A stretch of DNA of 64,000 bases from contig JANSLP010000042.1 of assembly GCA_029298735.1 (NCBI GenBank), positions 103,514 to 167,513 on the forward strand, written 5' to 3'. The translations under genes and the position numbers were made by a program. The first letter of the stretch is position 1. Every line of letters starts with the position of its first letter. This document shows, piece by piece, positions 39,735 through 50,493 of the stretch. The notes under the pieces are model-generated. The model ran no database searches and was not told where the DNA came from. It was given only the letters and a program-made list of their open reading frames with translations. This stretch comes from Ophiostoma sp. CBS 140.51 (Eukaryota; Ascomycota; Sordariomycetes; Ophiostomatales; Ophiostomataceae).

Positions 39735-40745
39735 ATGTCCCTCGTTGCTCGCGTGAGCCTGACGGGCGGGGAGACTGAGGACCCGGAGGACATCCTCTTC
39801 TCGGCCCTCAGCGTCATTTTCCCCGACGAAACCACCAACCAGCACGGTGATGCTGATCACGATGTTTTGTACACATCGCCACATCTGCCCGAGCAGCTGC
39901 ATATATCGGTGACCGACCCCATTGGCGAAGATCGCAAGCTTTTTAGCCACTTTGTCTGGAACTCGTCGCTGCTGCTGGCCAAGCTTGTCGAAGCAGGCAC
40001 TTTGAAGGCGGCGGCCTCTGACAATGGCAGACAAGATATTGCCCGGTTTCAGAGATCAGGTCCGCCGACAGCCATCCCTGAAGACCCTGTGGTTAGCGAG
40101 TACTGCTCCGTCACCGACTTTGATGTGGGCGGCAAGACGTGTGTCGAGGTCGGCGCGGGCACGGCACTGCCGTCGATCCTGGCCGCGCTGTTGGGAGCAA
40201 AAAGAGTGGCCATCACGGACTACCCGGCCGAAGTCGTGCTCAACAACTTGAAGGAAAATCTGTCACGGAACGTTAAGGCAAATACCAACGAGTCTGACGA
40301 GTCCACACCGCCGAAAAAGAACCCGACGTCATCAACCATCACGTCCGTCGACGGTCATGAATGGGGCAAGTTTGACTCGGAGGCCGTCCAGGCGGGCTAC
40401 CATGCCTTCGACCGCATGTCTGTCTGTGACTGTCTGTGGATGCCTTGGGAGCATGACAACCTGCGCAAGTCCATTGACTGGTTCCTGAAGGAGGATGGCG
40501 GCGACGATGCTCGCTGTTGGGTCGTTGCTGGCTTCCATACAGGCCGGCCCAAGGTTGTGTCCTTTTTCGACGAGGATGCGTTGGCGGCGCTTAACTTGGA
40601 GATTGAGGCCATCTGGGAGCGGGGCTGTGACGACGTGGAGCGGCCGTGGACGGTTGACCGGGGTATTGAGGACCCGTCAGAACGGAAGCGGTGGCTTGTG
40701 GTGGCGAGTCTGAAGCGGCGGCAGCCGACATCGGCATCGGGTTGA
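39735..40745 (+). CDS. EFM7: EFM7/NNT1-type protein N-terminal and lysine methyltransferase
   Basis: Single exon, 336 residues from the ATG at 39735. An in-frame ATG at 39687 would add 16 residues (rich in His, Thr and Pro). I prefer 39735 because AACAAAATGTCC is a strong start context and the upstream codons look like leader. The Rossmann-fold methyltransferase shows a motif I stretch, CVEVGAGTALPSILAALLGA, then ITDYP at the end of strand 2. The family block MPWEHDNLRKSIDWFLKEDGGDDARCW, given here in two pieces as MPWEHDNL and RKSIDWFLKE, lies in the middle. The C-terminal ERPWTVDR and RKRWLVVASLKR blocks also match the group once named nicotinamide N-methyltransferase Nnt1. Yeast Efm7 methylates the N terminus and adjacent lysine of eEF1A. 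The same substrate here is inference. Confidence 0.88.
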   Translation: MSLVARVSLTGGETEDPEDILFSALSVIFPDETTNQHGDADHDVLYTSPHLPEQLHISVTDPIGEDRKLFSHFVWNSSLLLAKLVEAGTLKAAASDNGRQDIARFQRSGPPTAIPEDPVVSEYCSVTDFDVGGKTCVEVGAGTALPSILAALLGAKRVAITDYPAEVVLNNLKENLSRNVKANTNESDESTPPKKNPTSSTITSVDGHEWGKFDSEAVQAGYHAFDRMSVCDCLWMPWEHDNLRKSIDWFLKEDGGDDARCWVVAGFHTGRPKVVSFFDEDALAALNLEIEAIWERGCDDVERPWTVDRGIEDPSERKRWLVVASLKRRQPTSASG

Positions 40746-42026
40746 TAATGGTCATGATCGAACGGAGGTCATTATCATGTTGCAGTCATGTCGTCAAAGT
40801 CGTTGAGATATCGGCCATCGTCGAGGATTCGGTTGATCGGTCAGGCATCGGTCCTGTCGTCCGTTGGTCGGGCATCATATATTCCTGCCGTTGATTCAGG
40901 CAAACGTCAACAAAACTTTTGGTCTCACATATCGGAATGAAGGCCGAGTACGGACCTTCTAAGAACACCTCGACCAGCAATGGGGTACGCCTACTACATA
41001 TACTCAATACACGGCGACGCTCATTACGACTCCATCCGCCTCATATTCCAGGAAACAACCTCAGGCAACCCTGGGCAGCTGAAAGAATACGAACCTGGGA
41101 AATTGCAGGGCCTCTCTTGGCAGATGGCGGTTGCCAGAAAAAGGCAGACAACGAGACACAAATTGGAACACTTGGATGCGTCTATCGACAACTCAAAACA
41201 GAGACTCCCTGTTTTTTGTTCAATCAGTCTGCCTCATCACATAATAGCAGCCATTCATCGGCTGACGCCGCCATTTCCCACGAAACCATGGAAGATGAGA
41301 AGGGGATCGAGCGCGCAACGCACATCGCAAAGAGGGAAAGCTTGTTGCGGCTGAAGAGTGCGCACAGCTGAAAGTGACGCCAGGCCCACGGCGGCGCAGG
41401 CCAAGCGCGGAGGAAGAAATTAGATCAAAATTCAAAATCCAGCTCAGCTAGTACGAGTTGAGATGAAGAGCAAGTTCAAGGACACAGAGTAGTCACGCAT
41501 ATGATCGGAATATTTAGAAAGATAAAACAGAAGATTAATATCATACAAGAAAGAGGAACGTCAACGCCGTAAGAACGCCGGATGCGCCTCTTTTTGCTGC
41601 AGTGGACAACAGAGACATGCAAAAGTCGCCGAGGTAGTGGGGGATGCTAAAAAAGCAAGAAAGCGCAGCGACAATGAGGGAGAAAAGCATCAAAAACAAA
41701 GAGGGTGGCAGCATGTGGGAGAAAAGCAAGGAAAAGCAAAATCCAAAAAGAAAAAAACCCAGATCCAGATATAAGCCAACAAGTGTAAACGAACAGAAAG
41801 AAGACGCCGAGCGAGTGCGTGCCCAAGTAAGGAGCTGGGCAAGGAGAGACGCAGGATGACAACCTCGTACTAGCAGTAGGGAACCGAAAGGGTCCCAACC
41901 GTCGTCGTTGGCTTGCCTCTCGTCTTCAGCCTCGCCGTTGCTCTCCACCCAGACACAGCAAAAACCATACAACAAACCCACACCTCAATATTCAAACAAA
42001 TGAACTATAGGGGGCTTTGCACAGAT
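40746..42026. other. Convergent intergenic region
   Basis: This spacer lies between the stop codons of the methyltransferase gene (+) and fibrillarin (-). It includes purine-rich sequence at 41640-41830, which leaves long open frames but no protein-like sequence. No gene is supported. Confidence 0.5.
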
Positions 42027-43253
42027 TTAACCCTCAAACTCCTTCTGCAGGTAGACGGCCGCAACCAGGGCGTGGTCACGCTCGTACGGCTCCAGAGTCA
42101 GCTGCTCCTTGGGGAAGAAGCGGGACTCCTTGAGCTTCTGGACCTCGCTGGCGAAGACGGCCTCGGGGGCAGCAGTCGAATCGATACAGCTGGCCTTGAT
42201 GCTCAGCAGCAGGCCACCACCTTGCCGCAGGAACATGCTGGCGTTGAGGGCGACAATACGGGCCTGGTCGGGCTGGGCAACATCGGAGAAGACGACGTCG
42301 ACCATGGGGACGAGGAAGCGGTACTTGAGCGGGTGACGGGCGTCCTGGACAATAGGGACGATGTTGGGGCGCTTGGACGCCATGTTGATCAGATCACGGC
42401 CGGAACGGTGGCTGAACTCGACGGCGTAGACCATGCCGGTGGGGCCGACCAGGTCGGAAACGTGGGAGACGGAAGTACCGGAAGCAGCACCGAGGTCTGG
42501 GAGAAAGATGAGATGTTAGTAGAGGAAAAAGAGATCGAAAGATGGGATATGACATCCACGCCTCAATACGTACAGAGAACCTTGGAGCCGGGCTTGATGA
42601 ACAGGTTGTCGACACCACCCAGGATACCAGCAGCCAGCTTGGAACGGAAAGGGTTCCAGATGCGGTACTCGACCTTGCCAGCCGGAGTGCCGTCCTCGTT
42701 CTTGGTCGTGTTCTCGACAGTGATACGCTTCTCGCCGTAAACCGAGATGCCAGGGGCGAAGTTGCCAGTGGCCAGCAGATCCTCCTTGCCGCCGCGAGCG
42801 ACAAAGACACCCTTGTGACGGTGGGGCTCCTAGATAGAAAGAAAAAGAGTACGTTAGCAAAATGCGCCTCAATGCGACAACAAGTCAACAAGAGCTCGAG
42901 ACGGAGCTCACAAACGAGGCTGAAAAGAGCAAAAGAGCTCAAGACAGACCGCCAGCTCCAACTCGTCTCGGATTGGGATCTCAACTTACAACAACGACCT
43001 TGCGGCCACCGCTGGCACCGCCAGCACCACCACGACCGCCACCGCGACCACCACGGCCACGGTCGCCGCCACGGCCGCGAGCACCACCACGGGCACCGCC
43101 ACGGCCGCCAGGACCGCCACGGCTGGCACCGCCAAAGCCACCACGAGCACCGCCGCGGCCACCGCCAAAGCCACCACGGCTGCCGCCACGGTCACCACCA
43201 CCAAAGCCGCCACGGCCGCCGCCGCGAACACCACCGCGAGGAACGAAGCCCAT
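42027..43253 (-). CDS. nop1: Fibrillarin (Nop1), box C/D snoRNP 2'-O-methyltransferase
   Basis: Three exons read from the right: 43253-42990, 42829-42574, 42496-42027, giving 329 residues. The first 85 residues form an Arg/Gly-rich GAR domain, encoded by CCACCA/CCGCCA-type repeats on the plus strand. Exon 2 starts EPHRHKGVFVARGGKEDLLA, a fibrillarin signature. The S-adenosylmethionine site lies in YLGAASGTSVSHVSDLVGP (about 174-192), followed by VYAVEFSHRSGRDL and the conserved VDVVFSDVAQPDQARI. Fibrillarin is the catalytic subunit of nucleolar box C/D particles that 2'-O-methylate pre-rRNA, and it is needed for early rRNA processing. Length matches yeast Nop1 (327). It is transcribed divergently from the uL22 gene. 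Confidence 0.96.
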
Positions 43254-44013
43254 CTTGTTTTCGAGAGGTCGGGGGAGAAAGAAGTAAAAAGAGAGGTGAG
43301 TGCAAGCTGAGCTTTGCAAAACGGTGAATGCTCTCGAGAAAAAGAACAAGAGGGTAAAGAGAGAATTGAACTCGAATTGAATTCTTGCTTTTGGCCTTGC
43401 GAGAGGTGAAGATAAATTGGCAAAAAAAGTCAAAGGCAAAACTTTTTGCTAGGGGGAAAAAGAGCGAGGCGGCGAAGGCAAAGAGACCAAAGAAAAAAAA
43501 AGTTGCTAGGTCCATCCAGCCAATGGAGCTACAATTTTTTTAGTTTCCGCCTTTTTCTGCCGTAGCCAATCAAGGAGGGGAAACTCGGGTCCACTGCGGA
43601 CAAAATATATTGCTGATCCCGCCCGAAATTCTGGATATCGACCCACTCTTTTCATGCATCTATATCACGTGAGTTAGACCCGCTTGGATGACAAAGATTT
43701 CAAGCAAGTCCCATCTTTTTTTGTCACTCTTTTGCTGCCAAAAACGTAGGGCAGCCCAACCCTAGCCTCCCCTCTCCTTCCTAATCCCCTCCAACCATAC
43801 TAAGAAAGAGAGAAAACCCGAGCCCGCCAGTGGGCGACAAATTTTTCGAAGCGTGCGAGCCCCACTCATTCTTTCCCTTGCAAACAGTCCAGCCAGAAAA
43901 AATATTGCCAGTGTCGATTTTCACGAAGAGAAGTTCGCTCTCCCAGTTTCGACGTTTTCCCATCATCAACAATCAACACCACCACCCGCCATCTTCACCA
44001 CCCAACAGACAAG
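43254..44013. promoter_or_regulatory. Bidirectional promoter of fibrillarin and RPL17
   Basis: 760 bases separate the two start codons. Visible elements include a CACGTG hexamer at 43666-43671 and AACCCTA at 43758-43764, a telo-box-like string often found upstream of fungal ribosomal-protein genes. The RPL17 side ends in a C/A-rich leader. Assignment of elements to either gene is inference. Confidence 0.5.
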
Positions 44014-45217
44014 ATGGTAAGTTGGATGTGCATACGCTTTGGAAGAAGACGACATTTTCTGGATTCGATCGATGCTGCCAGCTTTCTGTCTGTCCTCCTG
44101 ACTCTGTTTCTGCCCGAATTGCTGCGACGACAATTTTCGAGCCTCGACAAAGGGACGGCACTCTCCAATGCGAAAATTGATGCCTTTGACGACAACATGA
44201 GACGAGACCAGTCGACACTCAACCGAGTGCTCTTCAATCGGATTGCCGGGCGAGTTTGCGACGGAGGAATGCGAAGGAACGGCTCATCTCGTTTTGTCGG
44301 CTACGGCCACAAGATCTCAAAAGTCTGAGATGACGACCCAGATCGGACGATAGAGCACGACACTGGACGACAAAACGCATCGCCGACACTAATTGACATC
44401 GAGCGAGTACGAACAGACGCAGAGCAGGCGGCAGACAGGCAGCAGCATCGGTTTGGATTGATGCCCCGAGCGTGGTCCATATCCATGTTCATCTGGATTG
44501 TATCTGGTACACGCGGAGGGAATCGACATGAAAATTGTGCAAAAGGATGTTGTCTGGCAAGAAGACGGCAAGACTAACAGGTGTTTCTTTTCTCACTCTA
44601 CAGGTTCGTTACGCCGCCACGGAGATTGCTCCCGCCAAGTCGGCCCGCGCTCGCGGTGCCTACCTGCGCGTGTCCTTCAAGAACACCCGCGAGACCGCCC
44701 AGGCCATCAACGGCTGGAAGCTGCAGCGCGCTGTCACCTTCCTCGAGAACGTCAAGGAGAAGGTCGAGGCTGTCCCCATGCGCCGGTACGCCGGCTCCAC
44801 CGGCCGCACCGCCCAGGGCAAGCAGTTCGGTGTCTCCAAGGCCCGCTGGCCCAAGAAGTCCGCCGAGTTCCTGCTCGGTCTGCTGAAGAACGCCGAGTCC
44901 AACGCCGACGCCAAGGGTCTCGACACCAGCAACCTGGTCGTCAAGCACATCCAGGTCAACCAGGCCCCCAAGCAGCGGCGGCGGACGTACCGCGCCCACG
45001 GTCGCGTATGTATTCTCGCTCCCCAGTCTTTGCCTTTTGACACAGTACTAACAACTCCCAGATCAACCCGTACATGTCGAACCCCTGCCACATCGAGCTG
45101 ATCTTGACCGAGGCTGAGGAGACCGTTGCCAAGGGCGAGAGCACCGCTTCGTCCGTTGCCCACCTGTCCTCAAGACAGCGTGGCCAGCGCGTCCACCGCG
45201 CCCTGACCGAGGCATAA
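44014..45217 (+). CDS. rpl17: 60S ribosomal protein L17 (uL22)
   Basis: Three exons: 44014-44016, 44604-45005, 45062-45217, giving 186 residues. The first exon is only the ATG, followed at once by GTAAGT. Exon 2 continues VRYAATEIAPAKSARARGAY, which is the known uL22 start after Met. Conserved blocks include FKNTRETAQAINGWKLQRA, MRRYAGSTGRTAQGKQFG and [20 protein letters not shown], the last crossing the second splice join. uL22 lines the peptide exit tunnel of the large subunit. Length equals the usual 184-188. The first intron is 587 nt, far longer than others in the window, and separates the start codon from the rest. The alternative that translation begins elsewhere is unlikely, because no in-frame ATG lies at the family start. 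Confidence 0.95.
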
Positions 45218-46502
45218 ATGCTTCGCCCGGGCGGTAGACGGTAGACGAGGAACCTTTTTTCAGTGCTTGAAAAAAGAAAACGGGGACGGGTGTAAAGAAG
45301 GTTTAGGGGTTATTGGCGTGCATTTGGGACAGGTCAGGACAAGCGAGAGCCAGCAACCAAAACGAAAACCAAAAACCTGTGTGTCACGACAGCGGGCCGA
45401 AGCGAGAAGGCGGAGAATAGAACGGCAGATGAGGATATACCATTCTTTCTCCCCCTTCCTTCCCGACCGTTCTCTGCTTCTTGTCCCCTGTCGGTCCACA
45501 GGACAGGGCATCTGTGGTCTTTTTTTCATTGTTCAAAAAATAAAAGGGGCTTGCGTCTCTTTTTCATGGTCCTTCTTCTTTGATACACTTCGGCAACCAA
45601 GAGGCACAGGACGTGCGGAGTGGGATGGGATAATGGGCTTGCGAGTTTTTTTGTCCCTATTTTCCAAAATCAATAAAGAAAAAAAATTGAGAAAACTAAA
45701 ATGCTTCACGATCAAGGTTCACTTTACCCTCTTTAATGTCTCTAAGCTTGGTCGCTCCTACAAGTGAGGTAGGCTTGTCAACATGTATATCACATCAGAG
45801 GTTACCGCCTATGTAGTTCTATGATACATAAACCGTAATGATTAGTCATAATGAGCCAGAGGAGCTTTGCTTTTGCGGTATCTTCACATATGGGCCGACG
45901 CCAGTTTAAACTTCGATATTGTTTCTATTGCATTTGAGCATATTGTTTTGGAACCTTTCTTTGTATGTCAACTTGGAAGAAATGCCCACTCAAAATTCAA
46001 ACAAGAAAACAGGGGGAACTGTGTAAAAATATGTGTACAAAAATAAGAAGAATAACTAAAATGTGGTAGCGGGTGTAGCCATGTATCTCAAATTCTTGCA
46101 CACTGTGTGACTTGTGCAAGCATCATTCTGCAGAAAGAAAAGGAAGAAAATAGAAAGGAAACCATATGTATCTTATTTTTTTGGCCAAAAGAACCCGGTT
46201 CGGGTGAGAGGATTACACGGCGGTGGATGATGAAAAAATTGACACGCGGGAATAAAAAAAAGATTCTTCTGAAGAAGTTGAAATGAAGACAAATAAATAA
46301 ATTGAGATAGAGCACAGACACCCCGAAATGTCCATATATATACACATAATTTGAAACACTGAAACTATATACCAAATTTTTTTTTTATCGTATTCAACAA
46401 AATGAGAGAATAATAATTCAAGCAAATGAAAAACCCACAAACTATCCTTATTCCTGGCTGGACAAAGATGACACGCTTCAAGGCACCAATGACCTCGTTT
46501 GT
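45218..46502. other. Convergent intergenic region
   Basis: It lies between the stops of RPL17 (+) and the DUF6590 gene (-). It is A/T-rich from about 45640 to 46440. No gene or RNA is recognised. Confidence 0.5.
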
Positions 46503-48714
46503 TTATGTCATACTCAGCTTGTGACTTTGCATGGCATGATACATGTTCTGTTGGATCGAGGCGGTTTGGCTTTCGTGTATGTGGCCGATAAATCGTAATT
46601 TGACATTGTGCTCAATGGGGTGGGGTTTGGCGTAGTTGATTCGTGATTCTTTTCTCAAAACCTCCGAGCCGTCAGAGATCATCATGATAGGCTCGAAGCC
46701 CAAAGGTGGCTCGTTAGGTTCTGGAGTCGGCGTATGGCCCTGGCTGTAGACAATGCCATGCTGATTTGGCTTGACCCCGTCTTTGCAGCATGCACGGTTG
46801 CCGTAGGTTAAAATGGGCAGGCAGAAGCTGTGTCCAGGACCGGTAGATGCAATGACGAATCGTCGCCGCTTCTGGTGGAAGTGGATGCCGTCGACAGAGG
46901 ATCCAGTGATGCTGCCAGCAGTGGAACCCATGGGCTCAGCCCAGTCAATTAACAGGACCTAGCGAAGGTGTTAGAATCTAGGAGTCCAAGTCTCACCCTC
47001 CATCCACAGACACACAGAAAAGAGACTACGTACCCGCCCTTCCGTGAACTCTCTTGTTGGGTATTTGAAAAAGACGGATTCTCTACAGTTAGTATTTTTT
47101 ACTCTCTCTGCTTTGATAAAAAGAAAGGGAGACATCGTACTTGGGGCCTTTCCTGCTTGGGGACCATATCCGGGCGATTGCTCGTGAGGCCCAGGCTGGT
47201 ACAAAGGCCATGGTGGTGGCAACACGCTCGGTGAGGCTGGCAAGGCATAGGCATCGGCTTTGAAGTCTGGAGACGTCATGTCAGCGGTTTAATTCCGATC
47301 GGGTCCTGGCTCATGGGAGAATGAGGAGCCCACCTAGCGGTGATGTCCCGGCGGAAAGCCTCCCTTCGGCTAGATCCTCCAGTCTGGATTCGATGCCTGC
47401 GGCTCAGAGATTGTGTTTAGCTTTACTTCAATATTGGGAGATGAGTTGAAGCTCGTAGAGAATATAAGCATGTTGATATACCTTGCTGATTGCTAGCAGG
47501 GAAGCCATATGCTGCTAAGCCTCCACCGCCAGAGCCATGTTGTTGTTGTTGTTGCAGTTGTCCTAAGACAGAAATCTTGTTAGAGTCATTTGGGTGTATA
47601 TAGAGGGCCTGGCCAGGCCCTCTGTATTGTTTGGTCGCGGTCGCTTCAGACTCACCATAGGGGCTTACTGCCGGCGGCTGTCCCTGTTGCGACCACCTGC
47701 CAAAGGCCGGTCCTGTCTGGCCGAGTCCACCAAGCGCTGAAGAAGAAGTGGTTGGCGTAAAGTCTATAAAAGAACAGTCAGTAATAAACCCAAAGCATCT
47801 TACTAGGGGCTTCAGATTGATGACAAACCTGAAGCTGGGCGGCTTCTGCGGCGGCTCCGACGGTTATTACGACTTTGATATTGGGCACCTCCGTCGAATG
47901 CTCTGTACGTCCCGTACGATTCTGCAGCGCTGTTGGTATCAATCCTCCCGTAAGAGATGTTGGAGACACTCCTTTGGTGAAGCTGGGGACGGGTTTGAGC
48001 CTGAGAATAGTCTGAATGAGCTCGAAAAAATTCTCTGCGGTCAGAATGGAAAGAATTTTGGCCGTTGCTTCCTTGACTCGGGGTGGAGACGTCTGAACCT
48101 CCAGGAGCACTGTTGTGCAGATTTCCCAATGTGTTCCGAGTGCCAACTCCGCCGAAAGAGCCAAAAGAAGGTCGGTGACGGTTGTCTTGGTAAGAGATCG
48201 GGCTCTGCTGCTGGCTATACGTGCTTTGCAAAGGCGTCACTGACTGAAGAATTTCATCGTGCTCCTGTGTTGTGTGGTAGCCGTATCCTCCCGAGGGTGG
48301 GAGATATGTGTATTGAGGCGAGTCAACAATATGGCCTTCCTCTTGTCGGTCGTTGGCATTTGGTGAGGTCGGAGGCGAGAGCAGCGCGTAGCCAACCACT
48401 ACGGGGCTCTCATTCTTTTTCTCTCTGTGGGTCTTCTCTGAGTTGGGAGTCAGCGGGAGCTCGGTCGACGAGATCTGGAGTTCGGCAAGTATGTCAACAA
48501 CTTCGTCCGCTGATGCCATGCTTTGGCCGATGAGACTTCGCGGGGTGACCGAATCGTCTGCAATTGCAAGCCCTGTATCATTCGAGGGGCCCTCGCTTGC
48601 GGTGGAAGAGTTCTCGTTGGCGTGCTTGAGGCCATCATCGTGAAGTCGGTGCTCGAGAACGGCGTCTCCTGCTGTCACGACTTCCGTGCTGCGCGCTTCG
48701 CGTTTTTCTTCCAT
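46503..48714 (-). CDS. DUF6590 domain protein, seven exons
   Basis: Exons read from the right: 48714-47829, 47763-47656, 47562-47482, 47396-47334, 47266-47141, 47080-47034, 46958-46503, giving 588 residues. Phases agree at every join. The first ~440 residues are Ser/Gln/Gly/Pro-rich and disordered, with a poly-Gln run in the third exon. The domain starts at about FFKYPTREFTEGRVLLIDWA, restored by the last two splices, and continues with RRRFVIASTGPGHSFCLPIL, TYGNRACCKDGVKPNQHGIV and SRINYAKPHPIEHNVKLRFI. This pattern is one I recall for the fungal DUF6590 family, whose function is unknown. At the sixth exon a nearer AG would shift frame, so the second AG was chosen. The frame is open upstream to 49218, but that part is hydrophobic and leader-like, so the start is set at 48714. 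Confidence 0.8.
47602..47623. repeat. Perfect 22-base palindrome in an intron
   Basis: The left arm AGAGGGCCTGG (47602-47612) is the exact reverse complement of the right arm (47613-47623), with no spacer. It lies in the second intron of the DUF6590 gene and could form a hairpin in RNA or bind a dimeric protein. Confidence 0.85.
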
Positions 48715-50437
48715 AATGTGATGACCAGCGACGAAGGACCAATAGAAGGTGGAATGGACCAAGACAAAAAAGAAAAACTGCGAAGAGGGCAAAGATCGGG
48801 AGATGCAAGACACACAAAGTGGAACCTTGATTATCAGGGAGGACGAACACAAAGACTCGTTCCTATAACCTCCTGACAGAATAGCAATGTCGCTGCGAGG
48901 GTAGCCTTTTATGAGCGTGACAGTACAGTTGCAGTCCTGTCCAAAAAAAAGTTTGTAGCTTCGTGCTCCTCGACTTTTATGTCCCTCGGCCTCGAGGACA
49001 GTGCCAGACCGCCTGTTGTATGTGCAAGAATAAAGAAAAGTGCTGAAATTTTTTGCCATATTCCGCTTGGAATGCACAACAGAAGCAGCGGTGTTGCTGT
49101 AAGAGAGAAAAAAGGTGCCGGAAAACTTGAACGGTGCAAGACGTAGGATGCCTTGCTCCCACAAGGGTGTGGGCGCATCTGGGACATGCCTTGAACATAG
49201 GGTGATATTGGGCGTCAAACGGCGTTGGCGTCTGTTACGGTGGGCTGCCCAGTAAAGAAAAGAGCGAACAACAAAAGGATGAAGTGAGCGAATATGCAGA
49301 ATCGCAGCGCAGTGTGTGCTCAGCTTGGCTACTAAAGTAATTCGACGGTACTAGCATGCTGTGTGCTGCGGCTGTGTTCATGTTCGCTGTGAGGGGTTTC
49401 GGTTGTTCAGGAATAAAAACGATACGTTGTTTGGCTGCCCCCCTTGATGTGTTGTCCTTGGTATGTGCTTGACACAGAAATAGTATTAAGAAGGTGCGGT
49501 TGGCCTGTCAGTGTTACACTTTGGTCGTTCTTTCCTGGCCTGCAGTTCTGGGAGCATAAATTTGTACTGGTTGCTCCTTCCCAACAAAAGTAATACGGCG
49601 CGACTATGCCGACGCGAAAAAGAAGGAAAGAGCAATCTCGCGTCTTGCGGCAGGTGCTATCACGACGGAGGCAGCTTTGCATCTCACAAATGGAAGGAGC
49701 TGTACTCTACCACAAATAAAAGACAAGCGGACCCTTTTAAAACTGACCCGGCTTCAAATCAAAACAGAAGCCGTGTTAATTCGCATTTGAGCATCGCTAT
49801 TGTGCGCCATTACCGGAAATCACATATGGTGTATGGGCGACGGCCTACACAACCCAGAACACAAAAGCCTGCCAGAAGACGACAAAACCACAGCGCCAAC
49901 CCCCGCGCTGCCATCATGTGCTCAGATGTTATCCCGCCTCACCCTTCGCTGAGCTCCAGGCAACATTCTGCCACTTTATCCGCGCGGCGAGGCTCGTGAG
50001 TGGTCGCCCTGTTTTTGTTTGCTCTGCCACACGCCATTGGCCTGCCACTCGAGTGCGAAGTGTGACTCTGTCTTATTGGAGAAAGAGGGGTCTTTGGCGC
50101 AGAGCCGCACATTTCTTCTTTCTCGATTGGAGCTCCATCTTTTAATCTCGTCGCTCTTGTAATCATTTCTGCTCTTCGTCGTTTCTCGAGGTGCGTCTCC
50201 CGTCGGGCTGCACACAGGCGTGAGCTCTGGCAGGTCTGCCCACCAAGGACGCAGGTAATCTGATCTATCTTCGTTCCACTCACACTACGTCGTACCCGAG
50301 TACTGATACGGTTTTTTCAGCCTTCTTTCCATACCAAGGCTGCCCTCCCTCTCATCCCACATCAAAATTATCGCACATGTTAGCCTCGTCGTTCCCGGCA
50401 CTGCGTTGACGCTGGGCGACGAGAATGAGGCACAGCT
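48715..50437. promoter_or_regulatory. Divergent promoter region of the DUF6590 and unknown-protein genes
   Basis: 1.7 kb lies between two start codons pointing away from each other. No protein gene is seen. The right 400 bases are C/T-rich and serve as a likely leader for the 703-residue protein. An upstream ATG at 50425 is listed separately. Confidence 0.45.
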
Positions 50438-50493
50438 ATGGAAACGTCACGAAGTCAACCACTTCCGTCGCTAACCACTTCCGACGGGCATGA
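50425..50493 (+). promoter_or_regulatory. Upstream ORF overlapping the next start codon
   Basis: ATG at 50425 (A at -3) opens 22 codons and a stop at 50491-50493. It is out of frame with, and overlaps, the main start at 50438. Ribosomes using it would miss the main start. Confidence 0.45.

Noticed and set aside
42542..43327. His/Arg/Gly-rich plus-strand frame opposite fibrillarin
   Set aside because: It is the complement of the GAR-domain repeats; fibrillarin on the minus strand explains it.
48715..49218. 168-residue N-terminal extension of the DUF6590 protein
   Set aside because: The frame is open, but the composition is hydrophobic and leader-like and unlike the hydrophilic protein that follows; the ATG at 48714 fits better.
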